Below, piece after piece: positions 1-7,379 of a stretch of DNA of 64,000 bases; within the stretch, counting starts at the first letter, position 1, and each line of letters begins with the position of its first letter. Source of the DNA: Microbacterium commune (GTDB lineage Bacteria; Actinomycetota; Actinomycetes; Actinomycetales; Microbacteriaceae); NCBI RefSeq assembly GCF_014836945.1, contig NZ_JACSPX010000001.1, positions 985,727 through 1,049,726 on the forward strand, in the 5' to 3' direction. The notes beneath the pieces were generated by a model. It worked only from the letters and a program-made list of their open reading frames with translations. It ran no database searches and had not been told where the DNA came from. The translations under genes and the position numbers were made by a program.

Positions 1-444
1 GGTCGCCCGCTCTACGCCGTAGGCGGGGATGAGGAAGCCGGTCATCCGCTCCGACCACCGCCGGGCCATGGCGCGCAGCTGGGGATCGTCGACGGCGGCG
101 GTCACGACGGCGCGGTCGGCCTCGAGTGCGCGCGCGTCGGCGAGCGCCTGCACGATCAGCTGCGTCAGCACCTGCGGGGTCGCGCCGCGCTGCTCCAGCG
201 CTGAGCGGATGCCGTCGACGCGAGCGTCGAGCTCGGCGACCAGGTGATGCAGAGCCTGCGAGCGCAGGTCGTCGAGCGTGGCGAAGTAGTGCGTGGTCGC
301 ACCGAGGGGCACGCCCGCGCGAGCGGCGATCAGACGGTGAGTGACCGCGCTCACCCCCAACTCGAGGATCAGCTCGGCTGTCGCGGCGATGATCTCGGTA
401 CGGCGCGCCTCGGGATCACGACGGCGGCGTGGCGGCTCGCTCAT
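1..444 (-). CDS. TetR-family transcriptional regulator, 3' end beyond the window
   Basis: The minus strand reads MSEPPRRRRDPEARRTEI and continues open to the window edge, so about 148 residues of the N-terminal part are visible. Residues 14-60 form a TetR helix-turn-helix (ATAELILELGVSAVTHRLIA, then AGVPLGATTHYFATLDDL). The rest is the helical ligand-binding part, whose end is missing. ATG at 444-442 is the only sensible start. A perfect GTACAT-type palindrome lies about 20 bases upstream and suggests autoregulation. The ligand is unknown. The CrcB genes lie further upstream on the same strand, separated by about 70 bases, so this gene could be read with them or from its own promoter. Confidence 0.85.
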   Translation of the reverse strand, partial: MSEPPRRRRDPEARRTEIIAATAELILELGVSAVTHRLIAARAGVPLGATTHYFATLDDLRSQALHHLVAELDARVDGIRSALEQRGATPQVLTQLIVQALADARALEADRAVVTAAVDDPQLRAMARRWSERMTGFLIPAYGVERAT

Positions 445-464
445 GACCCTCCCGGGCACTCAAG

Positions 465-480
465 ATGTACGTCTGTACAT
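465..480. promoter_or_regulatory. Putative TetR operator
   Basis: ATGTAC-GTCT-GTACAT is a perfect 6-bp inverted repeat ending about 20 bases before the TetR start codon. Its position and AT content in a GC-rich background fit an autoregulatory operator. Binding by the adjacent TetR protein is inference. Confidence 0.6.
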
Positions 481-515
481 TATGCGCGCCCGAACCTGTG
501 GCCTGACTGGCAACC

Positions 516-878
516 TCAGCCCAGCGCGCTCCCGCAGGCGAGGCCGACCAGCGCGGCGACGAGCGAGAGCACAAGCATCCCGACCACATCGACGACCGCC
601 GCGCGCCGCGCGCCGTCCCGCCACAGCGAGACCGCGTCGATCATCGCCGTGCTGAAGGTGGTGTAGCCGCCGAGGAACCCGGCACCCACGACGAAGGCGC
701 TGCCGGGAAGCATCCCGACCACCACGCCCAGCAGCAGCGAGCCGGTCACGTTGATCACCATCACGCCCCACGGGAAGCGCGAGCGGGCGATGCCCGCGAT
801 GCCGATGTCGATCAGGTACCGGGCGGCGGCGCCGAGTCCGCCGCAGGCGGCGGCCAGCGCAAACACCAGCGGACTCAC
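516..878 (-). CDS. crcB: CrcB/Fluc fluoride channel subunit (second of pair)
   Basis: A 120-residue, four-helix membrane protein of CrcB/Fluc type. It has the N-terminal GGLGAAARYLI segment, the RFPWGVMVINVTGSLLLG segment with the conserved Asn, and GAGFLGGYTTFSTAM with the Phe/Thr track of fluoride channels. Fluc proteins export fluoride passively as dual-topology dimers. The GTG start at 878 overlaps the TGA of the upstream crcB paralogue (GTGA), so the two are translationally coupled. Two different neighbouring subunits suggest an obligate heterodimer, as in other Actinobacteria and Firmicutes that carry crcB pairs. Confidence 0.93.
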   Translation of the reverse strand: MSPLVFALAAACGGLGAAARYLIDIGIAGIARSRFPWGVMVINVTGSLLLGVVVGMLPGSAFVVGAGFLGGYTTFSTAMIDAVSLWRDGARRAAVVDVVGMLVLSLVAALVGLACGSALG

Positions 879-1264
879 GACGCCCGCCCGACGCGGAAGG
901 ATCCGCCGATCCGCAGGCCGAGCCACGCGGACACCAGCCCGCCGCCGACGCTCGCGACGACGTATCCCACGGCGCGCGCGGGCGAGTCGGCCCACAGCTC
1001 GACGCTGTCGAGCGCGAACGCGCTGTACGTGGTGAATCCGCCCAGCATCCCGGTGCCGAGCAGGATCCGCAGGTCGGATGCGGGAAGACGAGCGGTCAGG
1101 ATGCCGAGCAGCATGGCCCCCGCGATGTTGGCCACCAGCACCGCGACGGGGGCGTCGGCGATGAGCATCCCGAGCCCGAGGCGGGCGGCGGTGCCGACCG
1201 TCCCGCCCACCGCGGCCAGCCCCGCCCGACGGATGACGGTGCGCACGGGGGTCGGGGTGGTCAC
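875..1264 (-). CDS. crcB: CrcB/Fluc fluoride channel subunit (first of pair)
   Basis: A 129-residue four-helix protein paralogous to its neighbour. GGTVGTAARLGLGML, then VLVANIAGAMLLGIL, then GTGMLGGFTTYSAFALD are the Fluc signatures, with the conserved Asn and the F-T-T-[YF]-S-[AT]-F track. It starts with GTG at 1264 and ends in the start codon of the second subunit. I looked for a fluoride riboswitch upstream, but only about 115 bases separate this gene from the divergent membrane protein gene and I do not see the expected fold. The pair probably forms one fluoride exporter in the cytoplasmic membrane. Confidence 0.93.
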   Translation of the reverse strand: MTTPTPVRTVIRRAGLAAVGGTVGTAARLGLGMLIADAPVAVLVANIAGAMLLGILTARLPASDLRILLGTGMLGGFTTYSAFALDSVELWADSPARAVGYVVASVGGGLVSAWLGLRIGGSFRVGRAS

Positions 1265-1380
1265 TGCGCCACTCTAGCCGCGCGCCTGCCCGCGGTCGCT
1301 CGCCCGCCGTTGCATAGACTCGAAGCGGTGGTGCGGCTGCGCCCCCGATGCCGCCGGACCGCCGGGAGGACGACGCTCGA

Positions 1381-2097
1381 GTGCTCACGCGAAGGATCTT
1401 CGGCTGGTCTCGTCTGGCGACCGCCGCCGTGTGCATCGCGGCGCTGGTGCACCGGATGCTGTGGGGCATGGGCTCGCAGACCATGGCCGGCTCGAACTTC
1501 TTCGCCTATCTGACGATCCAGTCGAACACCGCGTTCGCTGTGCTGGCTGTCGTCGCCGGGGTCGTCGCCCTGCGCCGCGAGGAGGATCCGGCGTGGCTGA
1601 CCACGGCTCGCGCCCTCGTGCTCAGCTGGACGATCACCGCCGGTCTCGCGTTCGCGCTCATCGTGTGGCAGGCCGGCGAGCACGGCATCCCGATCACCGT
1701 CCCCTGGTCGGACGTCGTGCTGCATTTCGTGCTGCCGGCGTGGGCGGTCGTCGCGTGGGTGTTCGGCCCCGGCCGGCGTGAAGCGTCGTGGCGCGTGGTG
1801 CCGTTCGTGCTGCTGTATCCGGTGGCGTGGGGCGTCTTCACGATCTGGCGCGGCACCGTCATCGGCTGGTATCCGTACTACTTCCTCGACCTGCGCCAGG
1901 TGTCCGGCGTGGGCGAGATGGTGCTCAGCTGCGCGCTGGCCCTGGCGATCTTCGCCGGGGTCGCGGTCGCGCTCGTGCTGCTCAGCAAGGTGCGGCCCAC
2001 GGTTGCGCCGTGGGGCGAGATCAGCCCTCGTCGTCTGCCGGCGCTGCGAAGAACGCGAGCGAGGCGCGCGCCGCGGCCGTGGCGTCGCGCTCGCTGA
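1381..2097 (+). CDS. Pr6Pr-like integral membrane protein
   Basis: A membrane protein of about 238 residues with six predicted helices. The segment NFFAYLTIQSNTAF and the late WYPYYFLDL are typical of the Pr6Pr (FAR-17a/AIG1-like) family, which has no settled function in bacteria. I chose GTG at 1381 because GGGAGGA lies about nine bases upstream; an in-frame ATG at 1348 would add 11 residues. The last 25 or so residues are Arg-rich and lie inside the 3' end of the convergent amine oxidase gene (77-bp tail-to-tail overlap), so the natural end could be a recent extension. A TAGACT hexamer at 1315-1320 may be the -10 element. Confidence 0.75.
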   Translation: MLTRRIFGWSRLATAAVCIAALVHRMLWGMGSQTMAGSNFFAYLTIQSNTAFAVLAVVAGVVALRREEDPAWLTTARALVLSWTITAGLAFALIVWQAGEHGIPITVPWSDVVLHFVLPAWAVVAWVFGPGRREASWRVVPFVLLYPVAWGVFTIWRGTVIGWYPYYFLDLRQVSGVGEMVLSCALALAIFAGVAVALVLLSKVRPTVAPWGEISPRRLPALRRTRARRAPRPWRRAR

Positions 2098-3406
2098 GCT
2101 CGGCGAAACGCTCGGCGTCCGCGCCGCCGACGAGACCGACGAGCACCGGCTCACCGGTGAACGGCTGGAGGTTCAGCCAGGTGCGGATCAGCGCGTCTCC
2201 CCCGGCCACGTGCCAGATGGTCGCCTCGGTCGTCCAGAACGCCTCGTCGAAGCGCATCCATGCCGTCTCGATGAAACCGGATGCGAGTGCCGCGATCGCG
2301 CCCCGATGCGAGAAGGGCAGCGCGGGGGCGAACTCGATCCCCTGCTTCTGCAGCACCCCGAGGGGCGCGGTGACGATCACGCGGTCGTACGAGAGCGCCT
2401 CGCCGGTGCCCAGTCGCAGGCTGACCCCGCGGTCGTCGTACGCGATGCGCGCGACGGGCGACGCCGTCGCCACCTTCACGCCCTCCAGCTGATCGCCGAG
2501 GTATGCGTCGAGGTCGCCGATCATGCCGTGCACGCCGTCGCCGGGGAAGTGGGGCGGATACCAGCTGGACGCACGCGACGGATCGGCCCCCGTCATCGCC
2601 GCCATCCAGGCGAGCGACGCCGAGAGCGCCGGGTCGTCGAGGTCGGCGCCGTTCGCGGCGAGTGCGTCGGTGATCGCCGCGTCGGATGCCTGTGCCTGGG
2701 CCTTCTCGACGGCCTGGGCGATCGGCGCGCCGTCGAGCCCCTCGGTCTCGCCCTCTGCGTTCCACGTCGTCGCGGTGTCGAGTGCGAGCGAGCGATCGCC
2801 CAGGTCGACCAGCCGGCCGTCGAGCGACGCGAGGTCCGCTTCGCTGAGCAGCCAGGCGCCGAGCTGCGGAGGGATCGGCCACTGCTCGTCATCGGCGATG
2901 CTGCGGATGCGACCTCCGATGTGCTCGCGCGCTTCGAACAGGGTGACCTCGTGGCCGGCATCCGCAAGCATCCGGGCCGCGATCACTCCGGCTGCACCCG
3001 CGCCGACGATGGCCAGACGCTCGGTGTCGTCGCTCGCCGAGATGAGCGCGAGCGCCGCCCGCCGTGCGTCGTCGACGGCTCCGACCAGCGTGCCGGGATG
3101 GTCGGAGTCGGTGGCCTCGCCGGCGAAGAACAGCCGGTCGAGCACGGGTTCGGCGAGGCGCTGGCGTTCGGTGGGATCGGCGCCTGCGGGCAGGTAACTG
3201 GTCGATCCGTGCGAATACGGGTCGGTGGCCCACGTGCTGCGCAGCCAGCCGGCCGGCGCGGGCACCGCCTCGGGCGCGGTCGGCCGGGGCATCGGCGTCC
3301 TGGTGCGAGTGGGCGCGGGCTGCGGCTCGGGCGTGCAGGCGGAGAGCAGCAGTCCGACGGCGCCCGCCCCGGCGCCGACGAGCAGGGTGCGGCGCGTGAT
3401 GCTCAT
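2021..3406 (-). CDS. Flavin monoamine oxidase-like lipoprotein with permuted domain order
   Basis: A 461-residue FAD protein. Residues 1-24 are a twin-arginine lipoprotein signal (ITRRTLLVGAG, lipobox LSAC, Cys24). The FAD-binding Rossmann motif LAIVGAGAAGVIAARML is at about 131-147, followed by FEAREHIGGRIRS, as in amine oxidases. The block that normally ends these enzymes (ATDPYSHGSTSYLPAGADP, then RLFFAGEATDSDHPGTLVGA) is instead at about 60-110, ahead of the Rossmann fold, and the C-terminus stops after AARASLAFFAAP, where that block would usually begin. The order therefore looks circularly permuted. It is probably an exported, membrane-anchored oxidase of unknown substrate. It has an ATG start and converges with the Pr6Pr gene. 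Confidence 0.85.
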   Translation of the reverse strand: MSITRRTLLVGAGAGAVGLLLSACTPEPQPAPTRTRTPMPRPTAPEAVPAPAGWLRSTWATDPYSHGSTSYLPAGADPTERQRLAEPVLDRLFFAGEATDSDHPGTLVGAVDDARRAALALISASDDTERLAIVGAGAAGVIAARMLADAGHEVTLFEAREHIGGRIRSIADDEQWPIPPQLGAWLLSEADLASLDGRLVDLGDRSLALDTATTWNAEGETEGLDGAPIAQAVEKAQAQASDAAITDALAANGADLDDPALSASLAWMAAMTGADPSRASSWYPPHFPGDGVHGMIGDLDAYLGDQLEGVKVATASPVARIAYDDRGVSLRLGTGEALSYDRVIVTAPLGVLQKQGIEFAPALPFSHRGAIAALASGFIETAWMRFDEAFWTTEATIWHVAGGDALIRTWLNLQPFTGEPVLVGLVGGADAERFAELSERDATAAARASLAFFAAPADDEG

Positions 3407-3448
3407 CGTGCTTGCCAGACTACCCGCGGCGGTCGGTGGGGTCAGTGT

Positions 3449-3462
3449 CGTGTCGCGACACG
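3449..3462. promoter_or_regulatory. Perfect 14-bp palindrome
   Basis: CGTGTCGCGACACG is a perfect palindrome about 43 bases upstream of the amine oxidase start, in the divergent intergenic region. It is a plausible operator for an unidentified regulator of the oxidase gene. Confidence 0.4.
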
Positions 3463-3473
3463 TCGTGGTTCCA

Positions 3474-3540
3474 CGCTTTCGAATCGCTCAACGTGCAGCG
3501 TTCGACCTCTGCAACAGGGCAGTCAAGCGATTCGAAAGCG
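3474..3540. repeat. 15-bp perfect inverted repeat with 37-base loop
   Basis: CGCTTTCGAATCGCT at 3474-3488 is exactly mirrored by AGCGATTCGAAAGCG at 3526-3540. Both arms contain TTCGAA. It lies between the 14-bp palindrome and the PadR-type operators in the amine oxidase/DUF4097 intergenic region. It may be a pair of operator half-sites for looping, or a stem in a leader. Confidence 0.6.
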
Positions 3541-3553
3541 GCAGGGGTAGCAC

Positions 3554-3600
3554 ATCGAGATATATCGTGTTACGGTTCCTTCAACGCGATATATCTCGAT
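3554..3600. promoter_or_regulatory. Paired PadR-type operators
   Basis: ATCGAGATATATCG at 3554-3567 is exactly inverted at 3587-3600, with 19 bases between. Each arm holds the palindrome GATATATC. AT-rich ATAT-core palindromes are typical PadR targets. They sit just upstream of the DUF4097-PadR pair, so autoregulation by the PadR protein is likely. The spacing would place the promoter core between or within the two sites. Confidence 0.7.
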
Positions 3601-3623
3601 ATCCGCCATCCAAGGAGAACCCC

Positions 3624-4463
3624 ATGACCGAGAAGTGGCTCATCGCCCCCGGCGAGGAACGAGTGATCGACATCGACTCCGCGTCGCGCCTGAAGGTCGG
3701 CCTCGTCGGCGGACAGGTCGACGTGATCGCACACGACGAACCCGGCATCCGCATCGAGGTGCGCGGTGTCACCGTGAAGGACCTGCGCATCGAGTCCGAC
3801 GGCACCCAGGTCGAGATCGACCACCCCCAGATCGGGTGGGACAACTTCCTCGACGTGTTCCGCAACTTCGGGGCGGGCGGCCCCAAGGCCGAGGTGAGCA
3901 TCGCCGTGCCCCGCGCCATCGCCCTCACACTCGGTGTCGTCAGCGCCGGCGCGCTGGTCTCGGGCATCCGCAACGACGCCAAGCTCAACACCGTGTCGGG
4001 TGACCTGATCGCCGACGGCATCACCGGCGACCTCACCGCCAACTCGGTGTCGGGCGACGTGCAGGTGCGGGCACTGACAGGCTCGATCAACGCGAACAGC
4101 GTCTCGGGCGACGTCGCCGTGACCGGCAGCCTGCGCAAGGCGACCGTCGACACCGTGTCCGGCTCGATCCTCATCGACGCCGTCGGCGACATGAACACCA
4201 TCAACCTCAACACCGTCTCGGGTGGCACGACCGTGCGACTCGACGAGACACTGCCCGCGAACTACGTGCTGCGCAGCATGACCGGGCGGATCACGGTCGA
4301 CGGCGTCGAGCGCTCGAGCGGCGGGCCGGGCAGCTACGCCGGTCAGGTCGGCGAGCTGTCCGGCAGCTTCGTCGACGTGCGCGCGAACTCCGTCTCCGGC
4401 GGGGTCACGGTGCTGCGTCGCCCGCAGGTGTCGGTGGCAGACGACGCGGAGTGGGAATCATGA
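3624..4463 (+). CDS. DUF4097-family beta-strand repeat protein
   Basis: A 279-residue soluble protein without a signal peptide. The C-terminal two thirds repeat an N-[TS]-V-S-G-[DG] motif about every 18-25 residues (NTVSGDL, NSVSGDVQV, NSVSGDVAV, DTVSGSILI, NTVSGGTTV, NSVSGGVTV), the pattern of DUF4097/DUF4098 right-handed beta-helical proteins. The function of the family is unknown; some members are called adhesin-like. ATG at 3624 is preceded by AAGGAG. The stop codon overlaps the start of a PadR regulator (ATGA), so the two are translationally coupled, and paired ATAT-core operators precede the operon. Confidence 0.85.
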   Translation: MTEKWLIAPGEERVIDIDSASRLKVGLVGGQVDVIAHDEPGIRIEVRGVTVKDLRIESDGTQVEIDHPQIGWDNFLDVFRNFGAGGPKAEVSIAVPRAIALTLGVVSAGALVSGIRNDAKLNTVSGDLIADGITGDLTANSVSGDVQVRALTGSINANSVSGDVAVTGSLRKATVDTVSGSILIDAVGDMNTINLNTVSGGTTVRLDETLPANYVLRSMTGRITVDGVERSSGGPGSYAGQVGELSGSFVDVRANSVSGGVTVLRRPQVSVADDAEWES

Positions 4464-5098
4464 GCCCCGCGGTCTTCTCGCACGGCGATCTGCGGCTGTA
4501 CCTGCTGTCGCTGCTCGCCGAGGCGCCGCAGCACGGCTACGGCATCATCCAGGCGCTCACCGATCGCACCGGCGGCACGTACACCCCCAGCGCCGGCACG
4601 ATCTACCCGCGTCTGGCGAAGCTCGAGGAGGAGGGCCTGGTGACCAAGACCGTCGACGGGCGCACCACGATCTACGCCATCACCGACGCCGGCCGCGCCG
4701 AGCTCAGCGCCCGCGAGGGCGATCTGGCAGGCATCGAGCAGGGCCTCGCCGATTCGGTGCGGCTGATCGCGAACGAGGTGCGCCAGAGCGTGCAGGATGC
4801 CATGCGCAGCCTGCGCGCCGACCTCGCCACCGCCGCCCACGAGGAGCAGCGCGCAGCGAAGTCGCGCCCCCGCTTCGACGGGATGAGCGGCGAGCGCGCC
4901 ACCAGCCGCGAGCACCTGCAGCGGGCGGATGCCTCGATCAACGCGTTCCGTGCTCAGCTGCGCACCGATCTGCGCACGCATGTCGCTCGTGGAGGCTCGC
5001 TTCCGGCATCCGTCGTCACCGAGCTCGAGCACGCGATGGACGAGGCGGCCCGCGCCGTCACCCGTGCGCTGAGCGCGCTGCCGACCGACAAGCAGTAA
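4460..5098 (+). CDS. PadR-family transcriptional regulator
   Basis: A 212-residue regulator. The N-terminal winged helix (DLRLYLLSLLAEAPQHGYGIIQALTDR, then TPSAGTIYPRLAKLEEEGLV) is canonical PadR. The long C-terminal helical part (about residues 95-212) is Ala- and Arg-rich and should form the dimerisation coil. I take ATG at 4460, which overlaps the DUF4097 stop; a GTG nine bases earlier is in frame. Co-transcription with a DUF4097 protein recurs in Actinobacteria. It most likely represses its own operon through the ATCGAGATATATCG sites upstream. Confidence 0.9.
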   Translation: MSPAVFSHGDLRLYLLSLLAEAPQHGYGIIQALTDRTGGTYTPSAGTIYPRLAKLEEEGLVTKTVDGRTTIYAITDAGRAELSAREGDLAGIEQGLADSVRLIANEVRQSVQDAMRSLRADLATAAHEEQRAAKSRPRFDGMSGERATSREHLQRADASINAFRAQLRTDLRTHVARGGSLPASVVTELEHAMDEAARAVTRALSALPTDKQ

Positions 5099-5104
5099 TA
5101 CCTT

Positions 5105-5140
5105 CGAGACCCTCCCCCGCCTGGGCGGGTGAGGGTCTCG
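5105..5140. terminator. Bidirectional stem-loop terminator
   Basis: CGAGACCCTC pairs with GAGGGTCTCG, with a further inner CCCGC/GCGGG stem. It sits between the convergent ends of the padR gene and the MFS gene. Confidence 0.8.
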
Positions 5141-5145
5141 TCGTG

Positions 5146-6327
5146 TCAGGGGCGACGCTCGCTCGCCTGGGGCCCGGATGCCAGGGCCAGACCGATCAGA
5201 GCCTGCAGCACCGCACCGACGACCATGGCCACCAGCACCGGGCCCCACTCGCCGCCGGCGCCGTACCAGGCGCCCGCCGCCAGCGGTCCGATGGTGGAGA
5301 TGGCGTAGCCGACGCCCTGCGCGACACCGGACACGCGCGTCGCCTCGGCTGCCCCCGAACCCGAGCGGGCGATCAGCGCGAGGGTCAGCGGGAAGGCCGC
5401 CATGCCCGTTCCGATCAGCACGCTCCACAGCTCGGGAGCCGAGGTCGGCGCCAGCCACAGTCCCAGCAGCCCGGCCGCGGAGCCGGCGGACACCCCGACC
5501 ACGCCGACGCGGACCCCGCGGAGCGTGTGCGCCATGCTCACCGCGATCAGGCCGGCCGGGATGCTGACGACGATCACGATGCCGAGCAGCACGCCCGCAC
5601 GGGCGGGGCTGATCCCCGCATCCACGGCTATCGTCGGCAGCCACCCCATCACGATGAAGGCGAGCAGCGCCTGCAGCGCGAAGAAGCCGGTGAGCGGCCA
5701 GGTACCCCGCGGCAGCGGCGGACGCGACGACGAGGTGGGTGCGCTCAGCGCCGCGTCGACGTCATGACCGCGCGAGGCGGCGATCCAGACGCCGAAGGCG
5801 AGCACGGCGAACACGGCCCACGCTCCGAGGCCGAGCGTCGCCGAGCCGAGCGCGTGCGCGATCGGCACCCCTGCTGCGGCGCCGATCGCGCTCGATGCGG
5901 AGAGCACGGTCGTGTACGCGGTCGTCACCGAGCGCATGCGGCTGCCGCTCGTCGCCCGCACGAGGGCGGGGAGCATGACGTTCACGACCGCGATGCCGGC
6001 CATCGCGAGCATCGTCCCGCCGACGATCGCGACCGGCTGCGGAACGAAGCGCGCCAGCATCCCCACGGCGACCGCCCCCATCGCCCAGGTGACGGCCGCC
6101 GCTGCGCCGATCCGCCGACTCAGCCATGGCGTGACGACCCCGCCGATGGCGAACATGGCGGTCGGCACGGCGGGGACGACGATCGCGGCCTGCGGCGTCA
6201 GCGCGCCCTCGTCGAGGAGCAGGGGCAGCAGCACCGACGCCGTCGTGACCGCGAGGCGCAGGTTGACGGCGAGCAGCAGCAGCGCGGTCAGCATGAGCGC
6301 GAACGCGCGACGAGAGGACGGTGTCAC
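5146..6327 (-). CDS. MFS transporter, CynX/NimT type
   Basis: A 393-residue transporter with 12 predicted helices. The N-terminus NLRLAVTTASVLLPLLL, then PTAMFAIGGVVTPWLSRRIG, is typical of the CynX/NimT (cyanate/2-nitroimidazole) branch of the major facilitator superfamily. The start is GTG at 6327; the frame stays open upstream only as noncoding sequence. Substrate cannot be read from sequence. A second CynX/NimT-type protein is encoded at 7380-8666, so the two may be paralogues with different cargo. Confidence 0.85.
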   Translation of the reverse strand: MTPSSRRAFALMLTALLLLAVNLRLAVTTASVLLPLLLDEGALTPQAAIVVPAVPTAMFAIGGVVTPWLSRRIGAAAAVTWAMGAVAVGMLARFVPQPVAIVGGTMLAMAGIAVVNVMLPALVRATSGSRMRSVTTAYTTVLSASSAIGAAAGVPIAHALGSATLGLGAWAVFAVLAFGVWIAASRGHDVDAALSAPTSSSRPPLPRGTWPLTGFFALQALLAFIVMGWLPTIAVDAGISPARAGVLLGIVIVVSIPAGLIAVSMAHTLRGVRVGVVGVSAGSAAGLLGLWLAPTSAPELWSVLIGTGMAAFPLTLALIARSGSGAAEATRVSGVAQGVGYAISTIGPLAAGAWYGAGGEWGPVLVAMVVGAVLQALIGLALASGPQASERRP

Positions 6328-6413
6328 CTGTCCATTGAATGCGGCGGCCACCGACGGCGCCAATCGGTTTCGGTGCGCGGAGCCGCTAGCGGGAAGCGGA
6401 GCCGCCTGCCGGC

Positions 6414-6956
6414 TTATTCCGTCCAGATGTCCTTCTGGTCGTCCGGCACCGTGTCGCCCTGCGGGACGACGAGCACGGATCGGTGCTGGCGGTGTGCCAG
6501 TCGGGCCGCGACGGAGCCGGTGAAGAACTCGCGGATCGACTCGCCCAGACCGCGCTTGCGGGTGCCGACCACGATCAGCTGGGCATCGAGCTTCTCTGCC
6601 AGCTGCTTGATCGCCAGGGCCGGGTCGCCGACCAGCTGGCGTGCCGTCCACGGCACGTCCACGTCGGCGAGAGCCTGCTCGGCCGCCCGCTGCACATCCT
6701 CGAACTCGGCGGCGCCGGCGTCGAGGTTGAGGTCGATCGGAGCGGAGTGCACGTAGCCGTCCGGATCCTCGTACGTGACGAAGCGCGTCACGTCGACGTG
6801 CACGACGACGAGGGGGGCGCTCAGCAGCCGCGCGTAGCGCAGCGCCTCGTCCAGGACGTGCGGTGGCTGACCCGGCTGGATGCCGACGATCACCGCTTTC
6901 TGCAGTGCCGCGTTCTGTGCCGCTTCCTCAGCTGCTCGGGGCGTGGAATCCGTCAT
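6414..6956 (-). CDS. Universal stress protein, UspA family
   Basis: A 180-residue single-domain Usp protein. KAVIVGIQPGQPPHVLDEAL begins the fold at about residue 21. QLIVVGTRKRGLGESIREFF and TGSVAARLAHRQHRSVLVVP form the C-terminal nucleotide-binding segment, with the His-Gly of the usual loop replaced by Arg-Lys. ATG at 6956 follows a GGAAGG ribosome site. It is divergent from the DUF3073 gene. Usp proteins help survival during growth arrest or hypoxia; the role here is unknown. Confidence 0.9.
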   Translation of the reverse strand: MTDSTPRAAEEAAQNAALQKAVIVGIQPGQPPHVLDEALRYARLLSAPLVVVHVDVTRFVTYEDPDGYVHSAPIDLNLDAGAAEFEDVQRAAEQALADVDVPWTARQLVGDPALAIKQLAEKLDAQLIVVGTRKRGLGESIREFFTGSVAARLAHRQHRSVLVVPQGDTVPDDQKDIWTE

Positions 6957-7029
6957 GTCGATCCTTCCGCAGGGCGGCCGCAGGACGGCCGGATGCTCTG
7001 GCGTGCGTGCTATCCTGAATGCTACTCTT

Positions 7030-7046
7030 ACCGGCTTCACGCCGGT
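7030..7046. other. Small hairpin in the DUF3073 leader
   Basis: ACCGGC-TTCAC-GCCGGT forms a short stem about 65 bases before the DUF3073 start. A possible -10 element, TATCCT, lies at 7011-7016, so the hairpin would be at the 5' end of the transcript. No known riboswitch is recognised. Confidence 0.35.
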
Positions 7047-7109
7047 GCCGTGAATATCATCGGGCCCGTCACGAGCCCGCTGCTGAACTCGTATAAGGGG
7101 GTCTCGCGC

Positions 7110-7295
7110 ATGGGCCGTGGCCGTCAGAAGGCGAAGCACACCAAGATCGCCCGCGAACTCAAGTCGTACAGTCCCGACGTGAACTTCTCTGCGCTGGAGA
7201 GTGAGCTCGGGCACCCGACGTCAGACGACCAGTACGTCGACAAGTGGGCCGACTTGTACGCGGACGAAGACGAAGAAGAGCTCGAGCGAGCCTGA
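7110..7295 (+). CDS. DUF3073 small protein
   Basis: A 61-residue actinobacterial protein with the conserved beginning MGRGRQKAKHTKIARELKSY, then the acidic end DKWADLYADEDEEELERA. It has a basic head and an acidic tail and no membrane segment. DUF3073 is widespread and strongly conserved in Actinobacteria but has no established function. ATG at 7110 follows AAGGGGG. It is monocistronic, with a leader of perhaps 90 bases and a terminator directly after it. Confidence 0.93.
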   Translation: MGRGRQKAKHTKIARELKSYSPDVNFSALESELGHPTSDDQYVDKWADLYADEDEEELERA

Positions 7296-7311
7296 CCTCG
7301 ACTCGCGCAGG

Positions 7312-7349
7312 AACCCTGGCGACCGGCATACGCCGCGTCGGCCAGGGTT
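7312..7349. terminator. Bidirectional stem-loop terminator
   Basis: AACCCTGGC and GCCAGGGTT are a perfect 9-bp inverted repeat with further pairing inside. It lies between the convergent DUF3073 and MFS genes. Confidence 0.75.
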
Positions 7350-7379
7350 TCGTCGTCGTTCGGGCCGGAGGACCGGTGC

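Noticed and set aside
1265..1380. Fluoride riboswitch before the crcB pair
   Set aside because: The short divergent gap shows no pseudoknot-like pairing or the conserved loop bases that I would expect.
516..1484. Reading the CrcB frame as a 322-residue protein
   Set aside because: Only the last 120 residues resemble a protein family; the upstream part is the other crcB gene read out of frame.
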